Assembly: GCA_947623185.1 (NCBI GenBank)
Contig: CANQGL010000004.1
Span: 1-64,000, forward strand
Source: an uncultured Lachnospiraceae bacterium
Lineage (GTDB): Bacteria; Bacillota; Clostridia; Lachnospirales; Lachnospiraceae
Direction: 5' to 3'
DNA: 64,000 nt
The position numbers and the translations under genes were made by a program. Shown here in pieces: positions 44,698 through 53,050 of this stretch (position 1 is the stretch's first letter; each line of letters starts with the position of its first letter). Below the pieces are notes generated by a model. That model saw only the letters and a program-made list of their open reading frames with translations, was not told the origin of the DNA and ran no database searches.

Positions 44698-45489
44698 TCA
44701 CGCCCCTACGATCACCGTGCCGTATCCGAGGCGGCGCAGACTTTGCTCAACGGCGACGGCGTTCTCAAGGCGGCGGTACGCGCCGGCGCGCACATAAAAG
44801 AGCCCGTTGTTCTCCGTAAGGAACGCCGGGAATCCCCGTGCGGCAAGCTCCGCCAGCTCCGTATCGGCGTTGCGCCGGATCCGGTAAACGCCGGTCTGGA
44901 CCATATAGTAGCCGGGCAGTTCTCCGGCTTCCCCACCCGCGGCCGCTTCCTCCTCCTCAAAGGTCTTCAGGATCCCGTCCGCGATCGCGTCGGCGGTCGC
45001 CGCAAGATTCGCGTCGAAAAATTCGTTGTCCTTCTCGTTGTCGATAAAACCGGCCTCGACGAGGACCGCCGGCATTTCGGTCTTTCTTAAGACCACAAGT
45101 CCCGGCCGTTCCTTGACGCCCAGATCGGTCCAGCCCACGGCCGCCAGTTCGTCGCCGATGTTCTGGCCCAGACGACCGGCCGTTCCGCTGTCGGAATAGA
45201 CCAGGTTCTCGATCCCGGAAGCCGTTCCCGGCACCGGCATCGCGTTCCGGTGGATCGAAATAAAATAATCGGCGTCGGAATTGTTGCCGATCGCCGCTTT
45301 ATCGTAGGGAGAATCGTACACATCGTTCACCCGGGTATACAGTGCCCGGATCCCCCTGCGCTCAAGCGCGCTGCCAAGGTCGAATGCAAGCTGAAGCGTA
45401 TCGTTCTTCTCCTGACGTCCGTTATAAACCGCGCCCGGCTCGGCTCCGCCATGCCCGGCGTCAATGATCACTTTTCTGATTTCTGCCAA
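44698..45489 (-). CDS. N-acetylmuramoyl-L-alanine amidase with SPOR domain, CwlC-like
   Basis: Amidase_3 enzyme of 263 aa that cuts the bond between MurNAc and the stem peptide. Zinc ligands are His in IDAGHGGAEPGA, Glu in NDTLQLAFDL region and His in FISIHRNAM; catalytic Glu is in AVLVEAGFIDN. A C-terminal SPOR peptidoglycan-binding domain follows (YYMVQTGVYRIRRNADTELAEL... RRLGYGTVIVGA). There is no signal peptide, as in sporulation amidases such as CwlC that act when the mother cell lyses. TTG start; its AAGGGG ribosome binding site lies in the arm of an inverted repeat. Confidence 0.88.
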   Translation of the reverse strand: MAEIRKVIIDAGHGGAEPGAVYNGRQEKNDTLQLAFDLGSALERRGIRALYTRVNDVYDSPYDKAAIGNNSDADYFISIHRNAMPVPGTASGIENLVYSDSGTAGRLGQNIGDELAAVGWTDLGVKERPGLVVLRKTEMPAVLVEAGFIDNEKDNEFFDANLAATADAIADGILKTFEEEEAAAGGEAGELPGYYMVQTGVYRIRRNADTELAELAARGFPAFLTENNGLFYVRAGAYRRLENAVAVEQSLRRLGYGTVIVGA

Positions 45490-45497
45490 GATAACTA

Positions 45498-45540
45498 CCC
45501 CTTCTGCAGGTTTATAGTTTCAGTATATGTGCAGAAGGGG
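45498..45540. repeat. Perfect 11-bp inverted repeat before the amidase gene
   Basis: CCCCTTCTGCA and TGCAGAAGGGG separated by 21 bases. On the minus strand the downstream arm contains the amidase ribosome binding site, so folding would hide it. There is no T-tract, so it is not a good terminator for lrp. Confidence 0.7.
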
Positions 45541-45549
45541 ACAGACGTG

Positions 45550-45987
45550 CTATTCCTGTACCTGGATGCCGCGCGGCCCCACATGGGTCGCGTACACGAT
45601 CTGGGTGCTGGTCTTGCCGAACTTCTGGAGCTGGCCCAGGAAGCTGTCAAGCTGCATCGTACTCTCAAACGCGACCTTCATGATCACGGAAAATTCCCCG
45701 GTCACGCTGCTGCATTCAAGGATGTTCGGGATCGACTCCGCATAGGCGTAAAACTTCGTCTTGTCCTCCGGCAGCACGTTCAGATTGATGAAAGCAAGGA
45801 TGTGGTATCCGAGCTTCATCGGATCCACCTGCGCCTGATATCCGGCGATGATCCCGTCCTTCTCCAGCTTTTCGATCCTGGCGGAGACCGCCGGCGAGGA
45901 GAGATACGTCTTCTCGGCGATCGTCTTTAGCGACGCGCGCGCGTTCCCCTGCAGGATCCGAAGAATTTCCCTGTCGATACGATCCAT
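45550..45987 (-). CDS. Lrp/AsnC-family transcriptional regulator
   Basis: Regulator of 145 aa with an N-terminal helix-turn-helix (DREILRILQGNARASLKTIAEKTYLSSPAVSARIEKLEKDGII) and a C-terminal ligand-binding RAM domain (YHILAFINLNVLPEDK... ECSSVTGEFSVIMKV). These proteins sense amino acids and form dimers or octamers. ATG 45987 lies nine bases after the dapF stop region; AGGGGG precedes it. The track ORF starts 72 codons too early, inside dapF. Possible targets are unknown. Confidence 0.9.
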   Translation of the reverse strand: MDRIDREILRILQGNARASLKTIAEKTYLSSPAVSARIEKLEKDGIIAGYQAQVDPMKLGYHILAFINLNVLPEDKTKFYAYAESIPNILECSSVTGEFSVIMKVAFESTMQLDSFLGQLQKFGKTSTQIVYATHVGPRGIQVQE

Positions 45988-45995
45988 AGTGTACT

Positions 45996-46808
45996 CTACC
46001 CCCTGATCTCCCCACTGAACACTTCGACAGCGGGGCCTGTCATAAATACCTTTCCGTTCGCACGGTCCCATCGGATCGAGAGCGTCCCGCCGGGAAGCCC
46101 GACCTCGACCGTATCCTCCGTTCTTCCGTTTAACGCACAGGCGACCGCCACCGCGCAGGCGCCCGTTCCGCAGGCCATCGTCTCCCCGGAACCGCGCTCC
46201 CACACGCGCATCCTCACATGCGTGCGGTCGTCCACCTCCACGAACTCGGTGTTGGTCCGATCCGGGAAACGCTCATGGTTCTCAAAGGACGGCCCGATCG
46301 TTTCGATATCCAGTCCGTCGAGCCGCAGGCCGCTTTCGTCGCAGAATACCACCGCGTGCGGATTCCCCATGGACACCCCGGTGAACCGGTATTCCTTTCC
46401 GTTTACGGTGATCCGCTCGCCGATCTCCGAGGTCTGCTTTGGCTCCCCCATATCGACCGTCACGCTTTCGACGAGGCCGTCCGTCACATGGAGTTCCAGT
46501 TTCTTGATCCCGGAAGCCGTCTCGACGGTGATATCGGTCCTGTCCACGATCCCGTGATCGTAGACGTACTTTCCGACGCAGCGGATGCCGTTCCCGCACA
46601 TCGCCCCGCGGGACCCGTCCAGATTATACATATCCATCATGCAGTCCGCGACCTCGGACGGCCGGATCAGGATCAGCCCATCCGAACCGATGCCGAAATG
46701 ACGGTCGCTGACCCGTATCGCCGTCTCGGATGGATTTTCGACCGTCTCCTCGAAGCAGTTTACATAAACATAGTCGTTCCCGATACCCTGCATTTTTGTA
46801 AACTTCAT
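45996..46808 (-). CDS. dapF: Diaminopimelate epimerase
   Basis: Cofactor-free epimerase of 270 aa that converts LL- to meso-diaminopimelate for lysine and peptidoglycan synthesis. Both catalytic cysteines are present: in GAMCGNGIRCVGKYVYD and in ETMACGTGACAVAVAC. The start FTKMQGIGNDYVYVNC is typical. It lies four bases after the arsR-type gene, so these genes are likely co-transcribed with pfkA. Confidence 0.96.
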   Translation of the reverse strand: MKFTKMQGIGNDYVYVNCFEETVENPSETAIRVSDRHFGIGSDGLILIRPSEVADCMMDMYNLDGSRGAMCGNGIRCVGKYVYDHGIVDRTDITVETASGIKKLELHVTDGLVESVTVDMGEPKQTSEIGERITVNGKEYRFTGVSMGNPHAVVFCDESGLRLDGLDIETIGPSFENHERFPDRTNTEFVEVDDRTHVRMRVWERGSGETMACGTGACAVAVACALNGRTEDTVEVGLPGGTLSIRWDRANGKVFMTGPAVEVFSGEIRG

Positions 46809-46812
46809 CGCT

Positions 46813-47184
46813 CTATTCTCCTATATGTTCCATTCCCTGCGCCAGGATCGTCTCGATGTGGCTGTCCGCAAGGGAATACAGCACGCTCTTTCCGTCGCGG
46901 CGGAATTTCACCAGCCGCATTTGCTTTAAGATCCGCAGCTGATGCGAGATCGCCGACTGTCCCATCCCGAGAAGGCTGGCGATGTCACAGACGCAGAGCT
47001 CCGACTGGCTCAGCGCGCAGAGGATGCGGATCCTCGTGGAATCGGCAAAAACGCGGAAAAACTCCGCCAGATTCTGCAGTTCCTCATCTGCCGGCATAAC
47101 CTCCGTCACCCGTTTTACCACCTGTTCGTGAACATGGATAAAATCACAGTGCGGCGCGATCTTTTCGTCCTCCCGCATTCCCAT
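46813..47184 (-). CDS. ArsR/SmtB-family metal-sensing repressor
   Basis: Repressor of 123 aa with the winged helix DSTRIRILCALSQSELCVCDIASLLGMGQSAISHQLRILKQMRLV. ELCVCD matches the alpha3 metal site of CadC/ArsR proteins, and Cys/His near the N-terminus (PHCDFIHVH) could complete an alpha3N site. The last helix DSHIETILAQGMEHIGE has Asp, His, His and Glu at the same spacings as the zinc-binding alpha5 site of SmtB. A zinc or cadmium sensor is therefore likely. No metal exporter gene is in the window. AGGAGG lies eight bases before the ATG, 11 bases after pfkA. Confidence 0.88.
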   Translation of the reverse strand: MGMREDEKIAPHCDFIHVHEQVVKRVTEVMPADEELQNLAEFFRVFADSTRIRILCALSQSELCVCDIASLLGMGQSAISHQLRILKQMRLVKFRRDGKSVLYSLADSHIETILAQGMEHIGE

Positions 47185-47195
47185 TCCTCTGCCTC

Positions 47196-48173
47196 CTAAC
47201 GTCCCAACAGCCTGCTGATCTCGAACTGGTCCTCCGGAATGTCCTTCTTCATCTGAAGGGCCTCCTGGATGTCAAAATCGACAAACTGGCCGCCTTTGTA
47301 AGCCACGATCCGGTTCTTCTTCCCCTCGCAGAGAAGGCGCACCGCGGTCGCTCCCATGATCGACGCGTAGACGCGGTCCTTACAGGTCGGCGTGCCGCCG
47401 CGCTGTATGTAGCCGATGATCGTCGCGCGCGTCTCGATGCCGGTCGCCGCCTCGATCCGGCGGGCCATCGAAGTCGAATGCCCGATCCCCTCGGCGTTGA
47501 TGATGATATGATGCTTCTTTCCGCGCTTGCGGTTCTCGATGATGTGATTGATCAGGTTCTGCTCGTTCCCGTCGTAGCGCTCCGGGATCAGGATATCCTC
47601 GGCCCCGTTCGCGATGCCGCACCATAAGGCGATATAGCCCGCGTGGCGTCCCATGACCTCGATGATGCTGCAGCGCTCGTGCGAGGTCGAAGTATCGCGC
47701 ACCTTGTCGATCGCGTCCATGGCCGTGTTGACGGCGGTGTCAAAACCGATCGTGTAGTCCGTGCACGCAATGTCCAGGTCGATCGTTCCGGGAAGGCCGA
47801 CGGTATTGATCCCGTTGAGGGCCAGCTTCCCGGCTCCGCGGTAGGAACCGTCTCCGCCGATCACCACGACCGCGTCGAGTCCGTGCTTTCTGCAGATCTC
47901 CGCGCCGCGTTTCGGCCCCTCTTCCGTCATAAACTCCTCGCAGCGCGCCGTATAAAGGATCGTCCCGCCGCGGTTGATCGTCTCGGACACGCTCACGCTG
48001 TTCATGTCGACGATCTCCTCCTGGAGAAGGCCCGCGTAGCCTCTCATGATCCCTTTTACCTTCAATCCTTTATTGATCGCCGTCCGCACCACCGCGCGGA
48101 TCGCCGCATTCATCCCCGGCGCGTCGCCGCCGCTGGTAAGTACGCCGATGGTCTTTACTTCACTTTGAGCCAT
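47196..48173 (-). CDS. pfkA: 6-phosphofructokinase
   Basis: ATP-dependent phosphofructokinase of 325 aa, catalysing the committed step of glycolysis. It has TSGGDAPGMNAAIRAVVR, GGDGSYRGAGKL (Gly rather than Asp, the ATP-type residue) and PGTIDLDIACTDYTIGFDTA. In the last motif, the near-invariant Asn of TIDNDI is Leu133; the two catalytic aspartates are kept. TAGGAGG precedes the ATG. It follows dnaE by 54 bases. Confidence 0.95.
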   Translation of the reverse strand: MAQSEVKTIGVLTSGGDAPGMNAAIRAVVRTAINKGLKVKGIMRGYAGLLQEEIVDMNSVSVSETINRGGTILYTARCEEFMTEEGPKRGAEICRKHGLDAVVVIGGDGSYRGAGKLALNGINTVGLPGTIDLDIACTDYTIGFDTAVNTAMDAIDKVRDTSTSHERCSIIEVMGRHAGYIALWCGIANGAEDILIPERYDGNEQNLINHIIENRKRGKKHHIIINAEGIGHSTSMARRIEAATGIETRATIIGYIQRGGTPTCKDRVYASIMGATAVRLLCEGKKNRIVAYKGGQFVDFDIQEALQMKKDIPEDQFEISRLLGR

Positions 48174-48227
48174 TTGAATTCCTCCTATATGACACAGCTC
48201 TTTTCCGGTTCCATACCCGCCTATATT

Positions 48228-51200
48228 TTAATTCATTTTCCCTTTCTTTTCAATGCCTTTCTGAACGACCCTGACATTATTTTCACCCAGGATCGCGCAA
48301 AGCTCCGAAACCAGAGGCTCTTTCGCGTCGACGCTCCAGTTTTCCGAAAGCCGGCGAAGCTGCCTCTCTTTTTTCAGGTACATGACGACAAGATCTTTCC
48401 CGTCGGAGCCGCGCAGCCTGTCCATGACCGGATCCACCATCCGGTCGTAATACGCCTTGTCCTCGAACTGCAGCCAGAGCTCGTTGGGGATCTCCGAGAA
48501 GGGGATCACTTCCTCGCAGACGAGTTTTCCGACCGGATCGTCCCCGATCGAAACGCGCCCGCGCAGGAACACCTTCGAGTCCTCGTTCAGGTATTGTTTG
48601 CTTCTCTCGTAGAGCTTGGGGAAGACCAGCACATCGACGGTGCCGACCATGTCCTCCAGCGTGAGGAAGGCCATCAGCTGGTTCGTCTTGGTGGTCTTCA
48701 TCCGCTTCGCGGTGATCATGCCGCCCACCACCACGCTCGAATTGTCCTCCGCGACCGATTTTCCGTCCTCATCCACGACGAAATCGGAAGTCTTCGCGGT
48801 CACGTTCTTCTGCCAGATCTCGCGGTATTCCTCCATCGGATGGCCGCTGATATAGATGCCGAGCGTCTCCTTCTCAAAGGCCAGGAACGTCTCGCGGTCG
48901 AACTCGCCCACATCCGGGAACGAGGTCCGGAAGCTGCTCTTGTCCTCGTCCGCGGCAAAGTCGAACAAACTGAGCTGTCCCTCCATGACCGTCTTTTTGT
49001 CCTTGGTCTTGTTTTCAAGGAGTTCTCCGGAAACGATCAGCTTCTGCTTTCTGGTGCCCGGGAGCGAGTCGAGCGCGCCCGATTTGATGAAGTTCTCGAG
49101 CGTGCGCTTGTTGACCTCCCGGTTGGACATGCGCTCGACAAAGTCGTCGATCGTCGAGAACGGACCGTTGGCCTCGCGCTCCGCCACGATCACCTCGACC
49201 ACGGCGCGTCCGACGCTCTTGATCGCCGAAAGTCCGTAGCGGATACTCTTTCCGGAGACGGAGAAGCCGCTGACCCCCTCGTTGATGTCCGGCGGCAGGA
49301 TCGGGATACCCATGTTCCTGCACGCGAGGATATATTCGGAGACCTTCGATACGTTGTCCATCACCGACGTCATGAGCGCCGCCATGAACTCGCACGGATA
49401 GTAATATTTCAGGTAAGCCGTCTGATAGGCGACGACCGCGTAGGCCGCCGCGTGGGATTTGTTGAACGCGTACTTCGCGAAGTCGGTCATGTCGTCAAAG
49501 ATCCGGTTCGCCGTTTTCTCGTCGATCCCGTTGGCGATACACCCTTTGACGCCCTCCTCCTCGTTTCCGTAGACGAAGTTCTGCCGCTCCTTCGCCATGA
49601 CCGCCGCCTTTTTCTTGGACATCGCGCGGCGCACCAGATCGCTTCGTCCCAGCGTATACCCGGCCAGGTCGCGGACGATCTGCATGACCTGTTCCTGGTA
49701 GACGATGCAGCCGTAGGTCGGCTTTAGGATCGGCTCCAGCTGCGGGCAGGTATAGGTGATCGATGACGGATCCGACTTGCCTTTCAGGTACTTCGGGATA
49801 AAGTCCATCGGGCCGGGCCGGTAGAGCGAGATCCCGGCGATGATGTCCTCCAGGTGAGTGGGTTTCAGCTCCTTCATGAAGGTCTTGAAGCCGCCGCTTT
49901 CAAGCTGGAACACGCCTTCGTTCTTTCCGGTGCCGAGCGAATCCATGACCTTCCGGTCGTCGTAATCGATCTTTTCGAGATCCAGCTTTACGCCGTAGTC
50001 CTTCTCGATCATGTCCAGCGCGTCGCGGATCACGGTAAGCGTCCGCAGCCCGAGGAAGTCCATCTTCAGAAGTCCCAGCTCCTCCAGCGTCGTCATGGTG
50101 AACTGGGTGGTGATCGTGCCGTCCGAACCGCGCGAGAGCGGCACATACTCGTCGATCGAGGTGCGGCTGATCACCACGCCGGCCGCGTGCATGGATGTAT
50201 GGCGCGGCAGCCCCTCAAGGCGCATCGACATGTCGATCAGCTTTTTGATCTGTTCATCCGTATCGTAGAGCTGGCGCAGCTCGGGGTTTTTGACCAGCGC
50301 CTGCTCCAGCGTGATGTTGAGCTCCGCCGGGACCATTTTGGCCACCTGATCGCAAAGGCTGTACGGAAGGTCCATCACGCGGCCGACGTCGCGGATCACG
50401 CCCTTGGCCGCCAGCGTTCCGAACGTCACGATCTGCGCGACCTGATCCTTGCCGTACTTTCTCACGACATAGTCGATGACCTCCTGGCGGCGTTCGTAGC
50501 AGAAGTCCACGTCGATATCGGGCATCGAAACGCGCTCCGGGTTCAGGAAACGCTCAAACAGGAGCTGGTAGCGGATCGGATCGATGTCCGTGATCTTTAA
50601 GCTGTAGGCGACGATGCTGCCGGCCGCCGAGCCGCGGCCCGGTCCGACCGCGATGCCGTTGGATTTCGCAAAGTTGATAAAATCCCAGACGATGAGGAAA
50701 TAGTCGACGTAGCCCATGTTTTTGATGACGCCGAGCTCGTAGTCCAGACGCTTGCGCAGCGTCCCGTCGTCGTCCGGATAGCGCTCCTTAAAGCCCTCGT
50801 CGCAGAGATGGTTCAGATATCCCCATGAGTCGTAACCCTCGGGAACGTCGTAGCGAGGAAGTTTCGTCACGCCGAATTCGATCTCGACGTTGCAGCGGTC
50901 CGCGATCTCCTGCGTGTAGTCGATGGCCTCCGGCGCATAGGGAAACAGCGCGCGCATCTCATCCTCCGACTTCACATAATACTGGCCGCCCTCGTAGCGC
51001 ATCCGGTTCTCGTCGGCCAGCTTCTTGCCGGTCTGGATGCAAAGCAGGATGTCGTGCGCTTCCCAGTCCTCGGCGTTGATGTAATGACAGTCGTTCGTCG
51101 CGACGACCGGGATGTCGAGTTCGCGGGACAGGCGAAGGATCCCCTGATCGACCTGCCTCTGCATCGGGATGCCGTGATCCTGGATCTCCAGGAAATAGTT

Positions 51201-51707
51201 CCCGCGCCCGAAAATGTCCAGGTGCTCCAGAACGGCCTGTTTCGCTTCCTCATAAAGCCCGCGTTCCAGAAAACGCGGCACTTCCCCGGCCAGGCAGGCG
51301 CTTAGGGCGATGATCCCCTCATGGTACTCGCGCAGGATCTCCTTGTCCACCCGGGGGCGGTAATAAAATCCGTCCACAAAGCCCTTGGAAACGATCTTCA
51401 TCAGGTTCTGATAGCCCTGATTGTTCTCCGCGAGCAGGACAAGATGGTAATAGCGGTCCTCCCCGTCCACCTTCTCGCGGTCGAAACGCGAACCGGGAGC
51501 GACGTAGACCTCGCACCCGATGATCGGCTTGATCCCGATCTCCCGGCAGGCGCGGTAAAAGTCGATGACGCCGTACATGGCGCCGTGATCGGTGATCGCC
51601 ATGCTGTTCATCCCCAGCTCCTTTGCCCGGGCGGCAAGTTCCTTTATTTTGCTGGAGCCATCCAGCAGACTGTATTCCGTATGGACATGCAGATGGGTAA
51701 ACGCCAT
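48228..51707 (-). CDS. dnaE: DNA polymerase III alpha subunit
   Basis: Replicative polymerase of 1159 aa. The N-terminal PHP domain starts FTHLHVHTEYSLLDGSSKI. The polymerase core has GPGRGSAAGSIVAY and the catalytic aspartates in PDIDVDFCYERR. A helix-hairpin-helix region (ILPPDINEGVSGF...), OB fold (GTVDVLVFPKLYERSKQYL) and C-terminal segment follow. ATG 51707 with AAAGGAG upstream; the track start adds 53 residues without homology. Transcription from the crh side would have to pass a strong terminator, and I see no separate promoter in the short gap. Confidence 0.96.
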   Translation of the reverse strand: MAFTHLHVHTEYSLLDGSSKIKELAARAKELGMNSMAITDHGAMYGVIDFYRACREIGIKPIIGCEVYVAPGSRFDREKVDGEDRYYHLVLLAENNQGYQNLMKIVSKGFVDGFYYRPRVDKEILREYHEGIIALSACLAGEVPRFLERGLYEEAKQAVLEHLDIFGRGNYFLEIQDHGIPMQRQVDQGILRLSRELDIPVVATNDCHYINAEDWEAHDILLCIQTGKKLADENRMRYEGGQYYVKSEDEMRALFPYAPEAIDYTQEIADRCNVEIEFGVTKLPRYDVPEGYDSWGYLNHLCDEGFKERYPDDDGTLRKRLDYELGVIKNMGYVDYFLIVWDFINFAKSNGIAVGPGRGSAAGSIVAYSLKITDIDPIRYQLLFERFLNPERVSMPDIDVDFCYERRQEVIDYVVRKYGKDQVAQIVTFGTLAAKGVIRDVGRVMDLPYSLCDQVAKMVPAELNITLEQALVKNPELRQLYDTDEQIKKLIDMSMRLEGLPRHTSMHAAGVVISRTSIDEYVPLSRGSDGTITTQFTMTTLEELGLLKMDFLGLRTLTVIRDALDMIEKDYGVKLDLEKIDYDDRKVMDSLGTGKNEGVFQLESGGFKTFMKELKPTHLEDIIAGISLYRPGPMDFIPKYLKGKSDPSSITYTCPQLEPILKPTYGCIVYQEQVMQIVRDLAGYTLGRSDLVRRAMSKKKAAVMAKERQNFVYGNEEEGVKGCIANGIDEKTANRIFDDMTDFAKYAFNKSHAAAYAVVAYQTAYLKYYYPCEFMAALMTSVMDNVSKVSEYILACRNMGIPILPPDINEGVSGFSVSGKSIRYGLSAIKSVGRAVVEVIVAEREANGPFSTIDDFVERMSNREVNKRTLENFIKSGALDSLPGTRKQKLIVSGELLENKTKDKKTVMEGQLSLFDFAADEDKSSFRTSFPDVGEFDRETFLAFEKETLGIYISGHPMEEYREIWQKNVTAKTSDFVVDEDGKSVAEDNSSVVVGGMITAKRMKTTKTNQLMAFLTLEDMVGTVDVLVFPKLYERSKQYLNEDSKVFLRGRVSIGDDPVGKLVCEEVIPFSEIPNELWLQFEDKAYYDRMVDPVMDRLRGSDGKDLVVMYLKKERQLRRLSENWSVDAKEPLVSELCAILGENNVRVVQKGIEKKGKMN

Positions 51708-51751
51708 CGTATCTCTCCTTTCGGCGGTCCGGTTTCTTTTCCGTAACAGGT

Positions 51752-51788
51752 AAAAAAAGAGACTGCTCCTCTTACCCGAAGCAGTCTC
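51752..51788 (-). terminator. Terminator after the crh-like gene
   Basis: Minus-strand stem GAGACTGCT/AGCAGTCTC, 12-base loop, followed by TTTTTTTACC. It separates the hprK-crh block from dnaE. Confidence 0.85.
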
Positions 51789-51795
51789 CCGATGC

Positions 51796-52050
51796 TTAAT
51801 TGCTGCGCAGATAGTTTTCGATGTCGCTGACCGCTTTCTCCTCGTCAACTCCGTCGGCCGTAACAACGATCTGTTCGCCGGCCGGAAGTTCCAGCGTCAT
51901 CATGCCCATAATGCTCTTCGCATTGATCTTCCTGTCATCGCTCTGCACATAGATTTTGCTCTCGTAGCTGCTCGCAAGCTGTACCAGCATCGCGATCGGC
52001 CTTGCCTCCAGGCCGGAGCTCAGCTCGATAGTCACCGTCCGCTTTGTCAT
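51796..52050 (-). CDS. crh: Crh-like HPr-family protein
   Basis: HPr-fold protein of 84 aa. The phosphocarrier histidine of PTS HPr (GLHARPA) is Glu15 here (GLEARPI), so it cannot pass phosphate from enzyme I to sugars. Ser46 is present in AKSIMGMM, the site phosphorylated by HPr kinase. This is the pattern of Crh of Bacillus (Gln15, Ser46), which acts only in catabolite control. Gene order whiA-crh also matches Bacillus. ATG 52050 follows GGAGGAG. Target and partner (CcpA-like) are inferred from the family. Confidence 0.85.
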   Translation of the reverse strand: MTKRTVTIELSSGLEARPIAMLVQLASSYESKIYVQSDDRKINAKSIMGMMTLELPAGEQIVVTADGVDEEKAVSDIENYLRSN

Positions 52051-52090
52051 AGTTCTCCTCCTCATTTTCGCGGTTTCTGCCGCATACCGC

Positions 52091-53050
52091 TTAGATCTCC
52101 TCCCTCTGCTCCCGCAGCTGCCCCGCGAGTTCGCAGAGTTTCCGGAGCCGGTGGTTGACGCCCGATTTTCCGACCGGGGGGTCGAGTTCCTCTCCCAGCT
52201 CCTTTAGTGTTGCTTCCGGCTTTTCGATCCGCGCGCGGGCGATCTCCGCAAGGCCCGCGGGCAGTTCCTCAAAGCCGATCGTATCCCGTATGAATGTTAT
52301 ATCATTGATCTGCTTTACAGCAGCGGATACCGTTTTGTTGATGTTGGCCGTCTCGCAGTTGACCTGGCGGTTCACGTTTCCCCGCATCTCCCTGAGGATC
52401 CGCACGTTTTCAAACTCCATCAGGGCAAGCGGCGCCTCCATTATGCCAAGCATGTCTACGATCTGGTTTCCCTCTTTGATGTATACGACATGGGAGCGTT
52501 TCCGGATAACGGTCCTGGCGTCGATCTGGAAAGTCCCCATGATCCGGCAGAGCTGCTCCGCCTTCTCCGCGGTCGGACATACGATCTCCAGGTGGTAGAA
52601 CTTCTCCGGATCGCTGACCGATCCCGCCGCGAGGAACGCCCCGCGGAGGAACGCGCGCCGGCAGCACGGGTTCTGCACCACCACGTTGCCGACCACCGAA
52701 AGGTTCTCTCCCACTTCGCCGCTGTCCGAAAGGAGCTTCGTCGCCTGAAGGACGCGCAGCGCCTCCTCGTGACGCCGGATGATGACCGAATAGACGCGGT
52801 TTTTGCCGAGTCTGGTATTTCTCCGGACGGATATTTCTGCTCCTATATTAAATGTTTTTTTCAATAATGTAAAGTATTTTCTCGCAACTGTCACATTTTC
52901 CGTCTGGATCCGGACCTGCAGACGGTCGTCCTCCGAGATCTGGATCCGGCCGCAGAGGCTTAGGATCGCCGCGGTCTCCGCGATCCGGCAATGCCTGGCG
53001 GGACTTATCTGACGTGAAAGCTTTTCCTTGATGCGTGACGAGAACGACAT
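52091..53050 (-). CDS. whiA: DNA-binding protein WhiA
   Basis: Protein of 319 aa with an N-terminal LAGLIDADG-endonuclease-like fold (CCRRAFLRGAFLAAGSVSDPEKFYHLEI) and a C-terminal helix-turn-helix (ATLKELGEELDPPVGKSGVNHRLRKL). WhiA controls sporulation septation in Streptomyces and influences cell division and chromosome segregation in Bacillus. It begins directly after the rapZ stop, with no gap. The crh-like gene follows after 40 bases. Confidence 0.95.
   Translation of the reverse strand: MSFSSRIKEKLSRQISPARHCRIAETAAILSLCGRIQISEDDRLQVRIQTENVTVARKYFTLLKKTFNIGAEISVRRNTRLGKNRVYSVIIRRHEEALRVLQATKLLSDSGEVGENLSVVGNVVVQNPCCRRAFLRGAFLAAGSVSDPEKFYHLEIVCPTAEKAEQLCRIMGTFQIDARTVIRKRSHVVYIKEGNQIVDMLGIMEAPLALMEFENVRILREMRGNVNRQVNCETANINKTVSAAVKQINDITFIRDTIGFEELPAGLAEIARARIEKPEATLKELGEELDPPVGKSGVNHRLRKLCELAGQLREQREEI

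Noticed and set aside
47643-49727. 694-aa plus-strand ORF
   Set aside because: It runs antisense through pfkA and dnaE, has no ribosome binding site and no recognisable domain; a GC-rich shadow.
51796-52050. Annotation as ordinary PTS phosphocarrier HPr
   Set aside because: The phosphorylatable His15 is Glu, so phosphotransfer is not possible.
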